From Ridgeia piscesae (Eukaryota; Annelida; Polychaeta; Sabellida; Siboglinidae), in contig JAODUO010001328.1 in assembly GCA_025642075.2 (NCBI GenBank), forward strand, positions 51,962 to 115,961: a stretch of DNA of 64,000 nucleotides. Reading direction: 5' to 3'. The notes under the pieces were generated by a model. That model was not told the DNA's origin, did no database searches, and was given only the letters and a program-made list of their open reading frames with translations. This document shows, piece after piece, positions 1 through 11,293 of this stretch; positions within the stretch are counted from its first letter, which is position 1; the number at the start of each line of letters is the position of its first letter. Made by a program: the position numbers and the translations under genes.

Positions 1-1625
1 CATTACGGGGACCTATTCCTTCTAGACAAGACACTGTATCCGAATACATGCAGTCATTACAGGGACTTGTTCCTTCTAGACTAGATACACTGTATTGGAA
101 TACATGCAGTCATCACAGGGACCTGTTTCTTCTAGACAAGACACTGTATCCGACTACATGCAGTCATTACAGGGACTTGTTCCTTCTAGACTAGATACAC
201 TGTATCGGAATACATGCAGTCATCACAGGGACCTATTCCTTCTAGACTAGATACACTGTATCGGAATACATGCAGTCATTACAGGGACCTGTTCCTTCTA
301 GACTAGATACACTGTATCGAATACATGCAGTCATTACAGGGACCTGTTCCTTCTAGACAAGACACTGTATCCGAATACATGCAGTCATTACAGGGACCTG
401 TTCCTTCTAGACTAGACACACTGTATCTGAATACATGCAGTCATTACGGGGACCTATTCCTTCTAGACAAGACACACTGTATCCGAATACATGCAGTCAT
501 TACGGGGACCTATTCCTTCTAGACAAGACACTGTATCCGAATACATGCAGTCATTACGGGACTTGTTCCTTCTAGACTAGATACACTGTATCGGAATACA
601 TGCAGTCATCACAGGGACCTATTCCTTCTAGACAGTACACTGTATCGGAATACATGCAGTCATTACAGGGACTGTTCCTTCTAGACTAGACACTGTATCC
701 GAATACATGCAGTCATACAGGGACCTGTTCCTTCTAGACTAGACACACTGTATCCGAATACATGCAGTCATTACAGGGACCTATTCCTTCTAGACAAGAC
801 ACTGTATCCGAATACATGCAGTCATTACAGGGACCTGTTCCTTCTAGACTAGACACACTGTATCCGAATACATGCAGTCATTACAGGGACCTGTTCCTTC
901 TAGACTAGACACACTGTATCCGAATACATGCAGTCATTACGGGGACCTATTCCTTCTAGACAAGACACACAGTATCCGAATACATGCAGTCATTACGGGG
1001 ACCTATTCCTTCTAGACAAGACACTGTATCTGAATACATGCAGTCATTACAGGGACTTGTTCCTTCTAGACTAGATACACTGTATCGGAATACATGCAGT
1101 CATCACAGGGACCTGTTCCTTCTAGACAAGACACTGTATCCGAATACATGCAGTCAACACAGGGACCTATTCCTTCTAGACAAGACACTGTATCCGAATA
1201 CATGCAGTCATTACAGGGACCTGTTCCTTCTAGACTAGATACACTGTATCGGAATACATGCAGTCATTACGGGGACCTATTCCTTCTAGACTAGATACAC
1301 TGTATCGGAATACATGCAGTCATTACGGGGACCTATTCCTTCTAGACAAGACACTGTATCAGAATACATGCAGTCTTTACCGGGACCTATTCCTTCTAGA
1401 CAAGACACTGTATCCGAATACATGCAGTCATTACAGGGACCTGTTCCTTCTAGACTAGATACACTGTATCGGAATACATGCAGTCATCACAGGGACCTAT
1501 TCCTTCTAGACAAGACACTGTATCCGAATACATGCAGTCATTACAGGGACCTGTTCCTTCTAGACAGACACTGTATCGGAATACATGCAGTCATTAGGGG
1601 ACCTTTCCTTCTAGACTAGATACAC
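1..1625. repeat. 54-56-bp minisatellite, block 1
   Basis: Head-to-tail units of about 54-56 bp fill this stretch and enter from beyond the window edge. Each unit carries the landmarks TTCCTTCTAGAC, ACACTGTATC and ATACATGCAGTCAT. Two length variants alternate, one with GACAAGACACTG and one with GACTAGATACACTG. The short ORFs in all frames are by-products of the repeat and show no protein signature. On the minus strand it lies downstream of the last LMF1 exon found, so it is probably in the terminal LMF1 intron. Confidence 0.95.
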
Positions 1626-1785
1626 TGATCTGGCTGCAGTTTTCAGGGACTGATCCTTCAGAAATGTTTCAAATAATGGGTATAAAGACTCTTTAGGACA
1701 GATTGAGGAAAAGGAGTCTTACGGGGTTGGTCCTTCTGAATGGGTTTTGAACCAATAATGCAGGGCAACGAGGGACCTAGGGTTC
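1626..1785. repeat. Degenerate spacer, copy of the 2,521-2,700 junction
   Basis: The array is interrupted by about 160 bp. It resembles the sequence that follows the second block (2,521-2,700): CTGCAGTTTTCAGG against CTGCAAGTTTTCAGG, then an 84-bp-type unit ending in GAATGGGTTTTGAACCA. Block plus spacer therefore look like a duplicated higher-order unit. Confidence 0.7.
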
Positions 1786-2520
1786 CTTCTAGACAAGAGA
1801 CTGTATCCGAATACATGCAGTCATTACAGGGACCTGTTCCTTCTAGACAGAGTACACTTTTATCTGAATACATGCAGTCATTACGGGGACCTGGTTCCTT
1901 CTAGACAAGACAACAGTATCGTGAATACATGCAGTCATCACAGGGACTTGTTCCTTCTAGACAAGATACACTGTATCGAATACATGCAGTCATCTACAGG
2001 GACCTTTCCTTCTAGACAAGACACTGTATCCGAATACATGCAGTCATCACAGGGACCTATTCCTTCTAGACAAGACACTGTATCCGAATACATGCAGTCA
2101 TTACAGGGACCTGTTCCTTCTAGACTAGATACACTGTATCGGAATACATGCAGTCATTACGGGGACCTATTCCTTCTAGACTAGATACACTGTATCGGAA
2201 TACATGCAGTCATTACGGGGACCTATTCCTTCTAGACAAGACACTGTATCCGAATACATGCAGTCATTACAGGGACCTATTCCTTCTAGACAAGACACTG
2301 TATCCGAATACATGCAGTCATTACAGGGACCTGTTCCTTCTAGACTAGATACACTGTATCGGAATACATGCAGTCATCACAGGGACCTATTCCTTCTAGA
2401 CAAGACACTGTATCCGAATACATGCAGTCATTACAGGGACCTGTTCCTTCTAGACTAGATACACTGTATCGGAATACATGCAGTCATTATGGGGACCTAT
2501 TCCTTCTAGACTAGATACAC
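1786..2520. repeat. 54-56-bp minisatellite, block 2
   Basis: Second block of the same 54-56-bp units as at the window start. The first units are irregular (small indels around 1,850-2,010), then become regular. It ends at the ACACTGCATCTTGGG junction. Confidence 0.93.
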
Positions 2521-2570
2521 TGCATCTTGGGCTGCAAGTTTTCAGGCATTGAGCTGAAACTCCTTCAGAT

Positions 2571-2900
2571 AATGTCTTCAAATGTAATGGGTTGAGTCAA
2601 ATGACTCTTTAAGGGTCACAGATTGAGAGAAAGAGAGAGATTCTTACGTGGGTTGGTCTCTCTCTTCGAATGGGTTTTGAACCATACATTAAGTGACTTT
2701 TTAAGGGTCACAGACTGAGAGAGATCCTTATGTGGGTGGGTCTCTCTCTTCAAATGGGTTGTGAACCATGAGTTCATTGTCTTTTTAAGGGTCATAGAGT
2801 AAGAGAGATCCTTACATGAGTGTGGGTCTCTCTCATTGAATGGTTTGTGAACCATGAGTTAGTGACTTTTTAAGGGTCATAGAATAAGAGAGATCCTTAC
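2571..2900. repeat. About 84-bp minisatellite built from the LMF1 exon 11 donor region
   Basis: Four degenerate units with boundaries at about 2,648, 2,732, 2,816 and 2,901. On the minus strand each unit contains a version of ACCCACCCAC|GTAAGGATCTC, the 3' end of LMF1 exon 11 plus its splice donor, followed by GACCCTTAAAAAGT. The true exon end lies at 2,901. In the unit at 2,732 the donor G is mutated (ATAAGG). The units at 2,648 and 2,816 keep GTAAG. Confidence 0.85.
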
Positions 2901-3013
2901 GTGGGTGGGTTTCTATCATCAAATGGGTTGTATTCCAAGAGTGCAAGGGCAGTTTCATCGTTGACGAGGAGCTTCGCCATGAGATGCACCATCCAATTAT
3001 GTTCCTGGTAAGT
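2901..3013 (-). CDS. LMF1 exon 11 (last one found)
   Basis: On the minus strand TTTCTTTCAG precedes an exon starting TYQEHNWMVHLMAKLL and ending in EYNPF, matching the conserved C-terminal part of the lipase maturation factor domain. It enters in phase 0 from exon 10 and leaves in phase 2 at CCCAC|GTAAGG. The family continues for roughly 45 further residues with a tryptophan- and arginine-rich segment. I do not find that exon between 1 and 2,900, so it probably lies beyond the left edge. The 3' end of this exon is copied in the adjacent minisatellite. Confidence 0.9.
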
Positions 3014-3461
3014 CTGAAAGAAAACATACACGTGTTGCAATCATAAACTGTCCACCGTCTCATGACTCCAGGGTAACTTTTACGCCAGGTCTAAAAGCAG
3101 TATCCGAAAATTTCACAACTATTCCGTTGGTGTTAAATGACATCTGTTTCATGCATATTGTTGTATAATTTATTGTTACCAACTCTGGGTAAACTTTAAC
3201 AAGGGCACTTAACAACACAACATGTATAGACGGATTTTGGGATTCCACCAATGGGATGTGCGAGTTTCATGTTGGTAAATAATGCTATCGATTCATTTGA
3301 TGTCATAATACACTGTATGTAAGGATATTTTTGGTTTCAAAAAACCTATCTTCAACATACATAATGACTTGATAAAGCTTATGTATAATTACATTGACAT
3401 AGTAAATGACCCAGTGTACAGCTCTAATAGCCATAGTGAGTTTCACTTTCAGAGCACTTAC

Positions 3462-3541
3462 CCCAAATGCAGCGAACCACATGAGCCAGTCAAGGCGGTA
3501 GTGATATGGGGTGATGATGCATGGCCGCCGTGTCACATTGC
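3462..3541 (-). CDS. LMF1 exon 10
   Basis: An 80-nt exon between acceptor TTTCTATCCAG and donor GTAAGTGC on the minus strand. It encodes GNVTRRPCIITPYHYRLDW followed by LMWFAAFG, the most conserved block of the LMF family (PYHYRLDWLMWFAAF). Phase 1 in, phase 0 out. Intron 10 (3,014-3,461) shows nothing recognisable. Confidence 0.96.
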
Positions 3542-3970
3542 CTGGATAGAAACACAATCCTGTATCAGATAGAATGATAAAGGCCAGTTTTTTTACAGCA
3601 CAGCATCTAGTCCTCAGGACTGCCCAAGTCGAGTTATGCTTTAATCTCTGGCAGACCTGTTTAATGAAACATTATCTTGACTTCTCCGCGAACCATTCAG
3701 CCATGCTACAATTAAGCTGTGAACACTATTCATACACAAACATCCACCACTGTTTATAGCCATGTACTCATTCATACAGCTGAGTGAACTGGCGCAACGT
3801 AGAGTAATAGAAGTTGGCCAGGGATGACGAGAGCATTACAGGATTTGAACACAAGTTTTCTTGAGGATTGGATAGGATGTGTAAGGTAAACTACCATAAG
3901 TAGTCACAAACAGCTTTGGTGAATAAGGATTGTGGCCAGTTTGATGTAAGAGTTAAAAGGAAGGATTTAC

Positions 3971-4074
3971 CTGGCTTGCATTTGAATTCATACTCATACC
4001 ATTCAGTGAGAGGGTTCAGTGGATGCTTCGTGTAAGTTCCCTGGAAGATCAGTTCTGTTCTTTCTTTCGTCACA
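3971..4074 (-). CDS. LMF1 exon 9
   Basis: A 104-nt exon with acceptor TTTATTCAG and donor GTAAATCC. It encodes VTKERTELIFQGTY and EYEFKCKPG, matching the family pattern TKERTEVILQGT...YEFKCKPG. The first base completes the Ser codon of exon 8 and the last base starts the Gly codon of exon 10, so phases agree on both sides. Intron 9 (3,542-3,970) shows nothing of note. Confidence 0.95.
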
Positions 4075-4254
4075 CTGAATAAATGAATGTATTTAAGGTA
4101 GTTTATAGGAATGTCTTATTGGTATATTTATTTATTTATTACAGTTCTTCCGACCTCTTTTCTTGGTTCAGTAACTACAGCATATTGATGGTGATGTTAT
4201 GATTTTTACATGTTTGTTTTGTTAGAATTTTGTTTTATACAAAATACTGTAACA

Positions 4255-4376
4255 TGAAGGTAGGTAGGTGGGTGGGTGGGTGGGTGGGTGGGTGGTGTGT
4301 GTGTGTGTATATGTATATATATATATGTATATATATATGTGTATATATGTGAGTGTATGTATGTACAGTGTATGTA
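4255..4376. repeat. (GGGT)n, (GT)n, (AT)n microsatellite in LMF1 intron 8
   Basis: A run of GGTAGGTGGGT units passes into GT and then AT dinucleotides. The following sequence has a GTAAAGCACCC...GTGCTAAATAAATA pattern resembling the 3' tail of LINE/SINE elements. Confidence 0.85.
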
Positions 4377-5009
4377 TTTTGTATGTAAAGCACCCAAAAC
4401 AATTTCAACTAATTAAGTGCTAAATAAATAAATATATTAAGTACTTTTATTATTTATTACAGCTGAGCAACTGTTTAAGTGCCATTTAAGTCTTGAAGAG
4501 ATTCTTGTTAAGTTGCTATGCATTAATTGGTGTGTAACTCAACATGATAATTTTGCATAAGTACTTTCTTTGCTACTCAGTACTTTTGTTTTGCAAATCA
4601 ATGTTCAACTTGGGTGTTATCTGTGCAAAAAGCTATTCTTATGTGAATCACTTTGAATTTGCTGCCACGTGGATGATTAATTACACAGCCCGATACAGCG
4701 ATTTTCATTCACTCAGACTGAACCACGCAATGCCCTGACTTTAAAACAGAGTGAACTTGTCAGATAAAGTTGAAGTCTGGCGAACTGAACCAAATAATCA
4801 TGACGACACTAGATGGATAGTATGGGCAGTGTGCAAACTAGAAACTCTTCGTATGCAGAGATATTTCATCGATATGTTGTCAGGGTTACTAGTGATTGAT
4901 AAAACACATTTATAATGAAATGTAGGCATAGAATATGTTAACACAATTAATAAAAAATGCATACATTACAGAGCTTAACATTTTAAAAGAATCCCTTTAA
5001 TTTAACAAG

Positions 5010-5490
5010 ATTTAACAAGATTGCCACCTAGAGATTCAACTCTAAATGGCAGGTGGACTAGGAAGCCATTTGGCTTATCGAGAGTCCAACCTATCTATCT
5101 AAGTATACCCCGCCCGTCTTAGGTATATGTCGATTTTATTTTTAAATATATTAACACTACTAGCACCTACACAATCAGCTGATAATCCGTTCCATTCGTT
5201 TACTGTTCTTTGTGAAATGAAAATTTTCTAATATCTAGTCTACACTGCTTCTTTGCTAATGCAACTCCATGTCCTCTAGTCCTTCTCTCTTCCTTGACTG
5301 TGAAAAAAATATTTCTGTCAATATTTTCATTTCCATTCAATATTTTAAACACCTCAATCTGATCTCCTCTCAATCTTCTGGTTTCTAGTGTTGTTAAACC
5401 ACATTCTTTTAGACGCATTTCATAACTAATATTCCTGAGTTTTTGTATCATTTTGGTTGCTCTCCTTTGTACTCTTTCTAGCATATGAAT
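5010..5490 (-). mobile_element. LINE 3' fragment (CR1/L2-like)
   Basis: The minus strand encodes LERVQRRATKMIQKLRN, LTTLETRRLRGDQIEVFKI and LNGNENI, the typical C-terminal tail of a CR1/L2-type reverse transcriptase ORF. A decayed 3' end runs down to about 5,010. Only the last 100 or so codons and the 3' UTR remain. It sits inside LMF1 intron 8 (4,075-5,666), in the same orientation as the gene. Confidence 0.8.
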
Positions 5491-5666
5491 ATCCTTCTTG
5501 CGATATGGCCCGATATTAATGATGCAATCCGTTTATTACTTATAATATTATTATAACTTAACTTCCACTGAGCTTGTGGTACTGTTTTCCCAACTTCCCA
5601 ACATAAATCTCCAACTGAAGTGTTCTATTTCGTGTAGAGAACTGCGTTTATGAAATGGACGTTTAC

Positions 5667-5841
5667 CTGCCAAATGCTCCATAGGTGTTGACAATGCGCA
5701 GTGGCTCAAAGGTTGTGTTCATGACTTGCTGACTGGACAAGATGTTCTGGACGGCTGGTATGCTCAGGTAGGCAATGAAGGCAGTCATAGCAAGGTTAAA
5801 CACACGCCTGGACTTGTCACCTTCAAATACACATACTCCAA
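5667..5841 (-). CDS. LMF1 exon 8
   Basis: A 175-nt exon encoding FNLAMTAFIAYLSIPAVQNI, then LSSQQVMNTTFEPL and RIVNTYGAFG, matching LSVPVVLNLLSSRQVMNT...IVNTYGAFG of the family. I place the acceptor after GTTCAGACAG because the exon 7 phase (1) then reads through in frame. Using the AG four bases upstream would give a stop. It leaves in phase 2 and joins exon 9 as GAFGSVTKERTE. Confidence 0.94.
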
Positions 5842-5894
5842 CTGTCTGAACAGGTTTGAGGGATGTGTAACACATAAATAACTAGAACTGAGCC

Positions 5895-5904
5895 AGTGTG
5901 TGTG

Positions 5905-5960
<56 letters not shown>

Positions 5961-6100
5961 ACACGAGTGTGTGCATGTGTGTGTATGTTTAACTGAGCCA
6001 GTGTGTTTGTGTGTGTGCGTGTGCGTGTGCGTATGCGTATGCGTGAGCGAACATGTGTAACTAAGCCAGTGTGTGTGTGTTCGTGGGTATGTATGTATGT
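5895..6100. repeat. (GT)n-rich microsatellite
   Basis: Perfect and imperfect GT/GC-T dinucleotide runs with interspersed AACTGAGCCAGTGTG modules repeated about three times. Located in LMF1 intron 7. The histidine- and threonine-rich ORFs on the minus strand are artefacts of it. Confidence 0.93.
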
Positions 6101-6627
6101 GTGCATGTGCCTTCATGTGTGGCTGTGCACATCTCAATGACTATATAGTAATACACCTGTACAGGTCTTTGACTGCAGCAGTATTTCGTAGTCACATTCC
6201 AGTTCATTTCTAGGTGTGAGTCAGTTTAATCTGATGCTCTTTTATAACAGCATTTACATAACTGCCATCAAGAGAACTTATCCTACATAGCAAGCTTACC
6301 AGGCTACATATGGTTTATAAAAATTCCAATTTTTATTTTATATGCGAGGCATTTGTCGATATTGTTTTTTTTTTATTCACGCAGCAAGCATTTAAACTGT
6401 ATACAATTAGGAACTATTCCTGTGAGAATGGATACTTTCTGTTTATAATTGACACTGTTCCATCACTAATATTTACACATGCCCTGTAGTTCTTTCTTTA
6501 ATAATTGAGAAACTAGTCCATTTACCAATATTTCTGTAGTCATGAAAAATGTAAAACACAACTACCTTATCACATATACATCAGACGTACTGTACTGCAT
6601 GACAAGTAAATAATACACCACACTTAC

Positions 6628-6802
6628 TCCACGAAGGACGTGGCTGTACGTCTGACTTCGACTCCTGTTGTAGTTTGTATACGTCCAACTTGGTGGTTCG
6701 GGTGAAGAGCCAAGCGAGACTCGCATCGTCGAAGCACGCAATACATGGTAGTATGGTGAGCCAGTTGAGGAAGGACAGGTTCCCACTGATTATGATCAAC
6801 GT
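6628..6802 (-). CDS. LMF1 exon 7
   Basis: A 175-nt exon with acceptor TTTTGCCGCAG and donor GTAAGTG. It encodes TLIIISGNLSFLNWLTILP and CIACFDDASL, closely matching the family's ISGNLSFLNWLTMVPSLACFDD transmembrane block. A less conserved Lys/Gln/Ser-rich stretch follows. It is entered in phase 0 from exon 6 (IQIAFQ|TLII) and left in phase 1. Confidence 0.96.
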
Positions 6803-7399
6803 CTGCGGCAAAACACAACCAGTGGACGGAAATAAATGAGAAAGTCACAGATTGAAGTTATGAAAAAGGTCAAAGTATAGGTTTACGCAACTTTAGACTA
6901 AGTATAAAATTCCTGCACATTTTTATTGATAGTTAAAACTATCTTAAGTGTGTTGGTTACAACAAAACATCCAAAGAAATTCTGCCATATTCTTTTCACT
7001 GATAACTGAATGCAATGTTTATTGGACGATTATGAGAAATCTTGTGAAGAACCTCTGACATACACACGCAGACCTGGATAATTCCTGACATTTCTTCACA
7101 AGGTAGATGTTAAATCATTATTTATCCAAATTATACATTGAAGGTTTCTGTATTGTTGGTAACTTTGAGGAGTAAGACAAATATTCATTCAAACGTATTT
7201 AATAATAAACATATTGAAATACAAAGAATAGATTCCCATTATTATGAGCCATTATGTAGGGTTCATGAACTGATGTATGTGACGTTTTCTTGTAATTTAA
7301 TTCCTAGACTTTTGATGCAACTTCATATCCTACATTCACATAACAAGTTGCTACTCAGAGACCTTGCTCACGTTCAATGATATTCATGAAAACAATAAT

Positions 7400-9414
7400 G
7401 ACAACAATCTCACCTGGAACGCGATCTGTACGATGCCATGTTACCTGGAATGCGATCTGTGTGATGCCGCATTACAAGACAACAATTTCATCTGGAATGC
7501 GATCTGTGTGATGCCGCATTACAAGAAAACAATTTCACCTGGAATGCGATCTGTACGATGCTGCGTTACAAGACAACAATCTCACCTAGAACATGATCTG
7601 TACAATGCCGCGTTACAAAACAATAATCTCACCTGGAATGTGATCGGTACGATGCCGCGTTACAAGACAACAATCTCACCTAGAATGCGATCTCTAAGAT
7701 GCCGTTTTACAAGATAACAATCTCACTGGAATGCAATCTGTACGATGCCGCGTTACAAGACAACAATCTCACCTAGAATGCGATCTGTATGATGCCGCAT
7801 TACAAGACAACAATCTCACCTGGAATGTGATCTGTATGATGCCACGTTACAAGACAACAATCTCACCTGGAATGCGATCTGTATGATGCCACATTACAAG
7901 ACAACAATCTCACCTGGAATGCGATCTGTACGATGCCGCATTACAAGACAACAATCTCACCTGGAATGCGATCTGTACGATGCCGCATTACAAGACAACA
8001 ATCTCACCTGGAATGCGATCTGTATGATGCCACATTACAAGACAACAATCTCACCTGGAATGCGATCTGTACGATGCCGCATTACAAGACAACAATCTCA
8101 CCTGGAATGCGATCTGTATGATGCCACATTACAAGACAACAATCTCACCTGGAATGCGATCTGTATGATGCCGCATTACAAGACAACAATCTCACCTGGA
8201 ATGCGATCTGTATGATGCCGCATTACAAGACAACAATCTCACCTGGAATGTGATCTGTATGATGCCACATTACAAGACAACAATCTCACCTGGAATGCGA
8301 TCTGTATGATGCCACGTTACAAGACAACAATCTCACCTGGAATGTGATCTGTATGATGCCACATTACAAGACAACAATCTCACCTGGAATGTGATCTGTA
8401 TGATGCCACATAACAAGACAACAATCTCACCTGGAATGCGATCTGTACGATGCCGCATTACAAGACAACAATCTCACCTGGAATGTTATCTGTACGATGC
8501 CACATTACAAGACAACAATCTCACCTGGAATGTGATCTGTACGATGCCACATAACAAGACAACAATCTCACCTGGAATGCGATCTGTATGATGCCGCATT
8601 ACAAGACAACAATCTCACCTGGAATGCGATCTGTACGATGCCGCATTACAAGACAACAATCTCACCTGGAATGCGATCTGTATGATGCCACATTACAAGA
8701 CAACAATCTCACCTGGAATGTGATCTGTACGATGCCACGTTACAAGACAACAATCTCACCTGGAATGTGATCTGTATGATGCCACATTACAAGACAACAA
8801 TCTCACCTGGAATGCGATCTGTACGATGCCGCATTACAAGACAACAATCTCACCTGGAATGCGATCTGTACGATGCCACATAACAAGACAACAATTTCAC
8901 CTGGAATGCGATCTGTATGATGCCACATTACAAGACAACAATCTCACCTGGAATGTGATCTGTACGATGCCACGTTACAAAACAACAATCTCACCTGGAA
9001 TGTGATCTGTATGATGCCACATTACAAGACAACAATCTCACCTGGAATCCGATCTGTACGATGCCGCATTACAAGACAACAATCTCACCTGGAATGCGAT
9101 CTGTACGATGCCACATAACAAGACAACAATTTCACCTGGAATGCGATCTGTATGATGCCACATTACAAGACAACAATCTCACCTGGAATGTGATCTGTAC
9201 GATGCCACGTTACAAAACAATCTCACCTGGAATGTGATCTGTGTGATGCCGCATTATAAAACAACAATCTCACCTGGAATGCAATCTGTATGATGCCACA
9301 TTACAAGGCAACAATCTCACCTGGAATGTGATCTGTGTGATGCCGCATTATAAAACAACAATCTCACCTGGAATGCGATCTGTCTGATGCCACGTTACAA
9401 AACAACAATCTCAC
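7400..9414. repeat. 47-bp minisatellite repeating the LMF1 exon 6 splice donor
   Basis: About 43 units of 47 bp, typical landmarks CAATCTCACCTGGAATGCGA and TCTGTATGATGCCGCATTAC. On the minus strand each unit reads GGCATCATACAGATCGCATT then CCAG|GTGAGATTGTTG. This is the last 24 nt of LMF1 exon 6 plus its 5' splice site. The array begins directly at the genuine donor (9,414/9,415) and fills most of intron 6. Units differ mainly at CGCATT/CACATT and GCGATC/GTGATC positions. Confidence 0.96.
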
Positions 9415-9585
9415 CTGGAATGCGATCTGTATGATGCCGCCGGCCTGGCGAAGGCCCCGGTGAGGCATAAGTAGGAGGAAGGGAGCGGGGAGCTCAACAA
9501 AGTGGTTCACAAGGACCTCCCACTTGTGGAACCACATGGGAGACTGGTGCATGTAGTAGGCAAGGGGGTTAGGAATGGGCTGCGT
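9415..9585 (-). CDS. LMF1 exon 6
   Basis: A 171-nt, phase 0-0 exon with acceptor ATGCCTCTAG. It encodes TQPIPNPLAYYMHQSPMWF and ELPAPFLLLMPHRG and ends GGIIQIAFQ. The family pattern is TQPMPNPVAYYLHHSPWWFH...IELLVPFFLF...LQILFQ. Its donor is CCAG|GTGAGATT, and the last 24 nt plus that donor are the seed of the neighbouring 47-bp array. Confidence 0.96.
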
Positions 9586-10129
9586 CTAGAGGCATAAACA
9601 GACATGGGCAACACTTATAAGGGGATAGATTAAATTTAACCCTCTCATGGTCAGAACGCCTGAATCAACCCGAGTCCCTTTCATGGCTAGAACGCCTGAA
9701 TACGTCCGAGCACAGAGGCACGTTTAAACTATGTACCACAAAACAGTGTAATCCAATAATGGCAATTTATTTCAGCAGTTCGCACGTAATAATATTGAAG
9801 TTTTATTGGCAAGTGTCAACATTTCGAAATGCAGGCAATTTCCACGGCTATTTAGCATCAGTTGTCATATGAATGTAGTCGAACTCAGCATCGCACTTCT
9901 TGTCATGATTGTCATGCAGTTAATATATTTTTTAGCCAGTAAGATTATTTTCCAACATTTGCTGTGGGATGAAAAATATGGATGTACACACGAATTGTTC
10001 TAAAAACTATGTGTCTGCTGGTGATTTGTACGATTAAATGCTAACTTTTGAGCAGTCTATTTTGTTATAAACAGATATTAATGCGTAGCACGATGAAGCG
10101 GGTGGTGGTTTTTAGCTCCATTGTAACTA

Positions 10130-11293
10130 CAGTCGTGCCTCGTTATAATGCGCCTCGTTATAACACGAATTGGATATAACGCAGTTAATCGTGGACCCCG
10201 AATTTCTGCCGCCATGTGGAAAATGGGCGCTACAGCTAACAATAACGCTGTAATTAATTGTAATTAATTGTTTTTATGAAGTCCTCATGTTTGTCTTGTA
10301 CAGGTTTATCTAGAAACAATTTAATGATACTAAGAAATTTAACACAAAAGTACAACTGCATTGCTGAGTTCATTGTTTGTTGTGCCCCTGGCTTCTGCTC
10401 TGCCGTCGGCTTTGCAGTACCAATCCGATTGTTTTTCAAACCAATCTATTGTGTAACTAGCGCTTGGTATGTGTGGTGATTTCTTAAATGTTTGTTTAAA
10501 ACATGACCAATTCCTTTGATTGCATTTAATTAACTTTTGGCACAGTAAATTTGGTGCAAAGCACTGTTTGTTTGCGCCAATATCAATCGCGTTTGTCTCC
10601 TGCCAGTTCGCTGAGGCTTCCGCAAATGAGCACCTTTAAATTGCTTATGAATCGGTCAGTGACGAACAGTAATTATGATACTGCAATTGCAGGCTAACAG
10701 TTATGTTATGTTTTCATTACGTCTACGAATTTTTTTTACTAGTGTGCAAATACACAAATTCGTCAACTGCGTATGAAACGCAGTAGCCTCGAACCACGGT
10801 GAATTGCATTATAAATCGGCACGGTAAATGTGTGACCTAAATTTCAATTTTGGGATTGATTGAAAGATGAAATCAAGTCAATTGTGAGCGCAACTAGTAT
10901 AGGTATTAATATTTAACCAACTTCGGCAACATGTCAATTAATTTGTGCGTTTCAGCTACCGAGTTCAAGGTTATGCGATAGCAGTACTGTGTTATCGCTC
11001 CGCCTCAGTTCACATCGCCAGACGAGACGTGTTGGCTCTGAATTTATTTCAAAACTGTACACCATTCGCAAGTTTTACTCAGTTCAACATTCGACAGTGT
11101 ATATTATTTTAACGTAATACACATTTACGTTGGTTGTCAATTAGTTTCATAAATCACGCATAGACCGCGCAACCAGCACATTGGCTTCGGTTGTGTTGTG
11201 GCGTTTTGGGGGTGGTTATAATGTATAACGCGCCTTGTTTATAACACGGTTCCATTTTCATTTCAACTAGCGCATTATAGTGAGGCGCGACTG
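10130..11293. mobile_element. Tigger/pogo-like non-autonomous DNA transposon
   Basis: Flanked by TA on both sides. The left end is CAGTCGTGCCTCGTTATAAT and the right end is its imperfect inverse (ATTATAGTGAGGCGCGACTG). CAGTnnnnCCTCGTTATAA ends with TA duplication are typical of pogo/Tigger elements. Length is 1,164 bp. No transposase reading frame is visible, so it is either non-autonomous or decayed. It lies in LMF1 intron 5. Confidence 0.75.

Noticed and set aside
3060..3251. 63-codon minus-strand frame in LMF1 intron 10
   Set aside because: Lies between two well-supported LMF1 exons that join in phase without it, and matches no family segment.
7400..9414. CRISPR-like array or repeat protein
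   Set aside because: Units are contiguous 47-bp copies without variable spacers, in a eukaryotic intron. The ORFs shift frame and only reflect the repeat.
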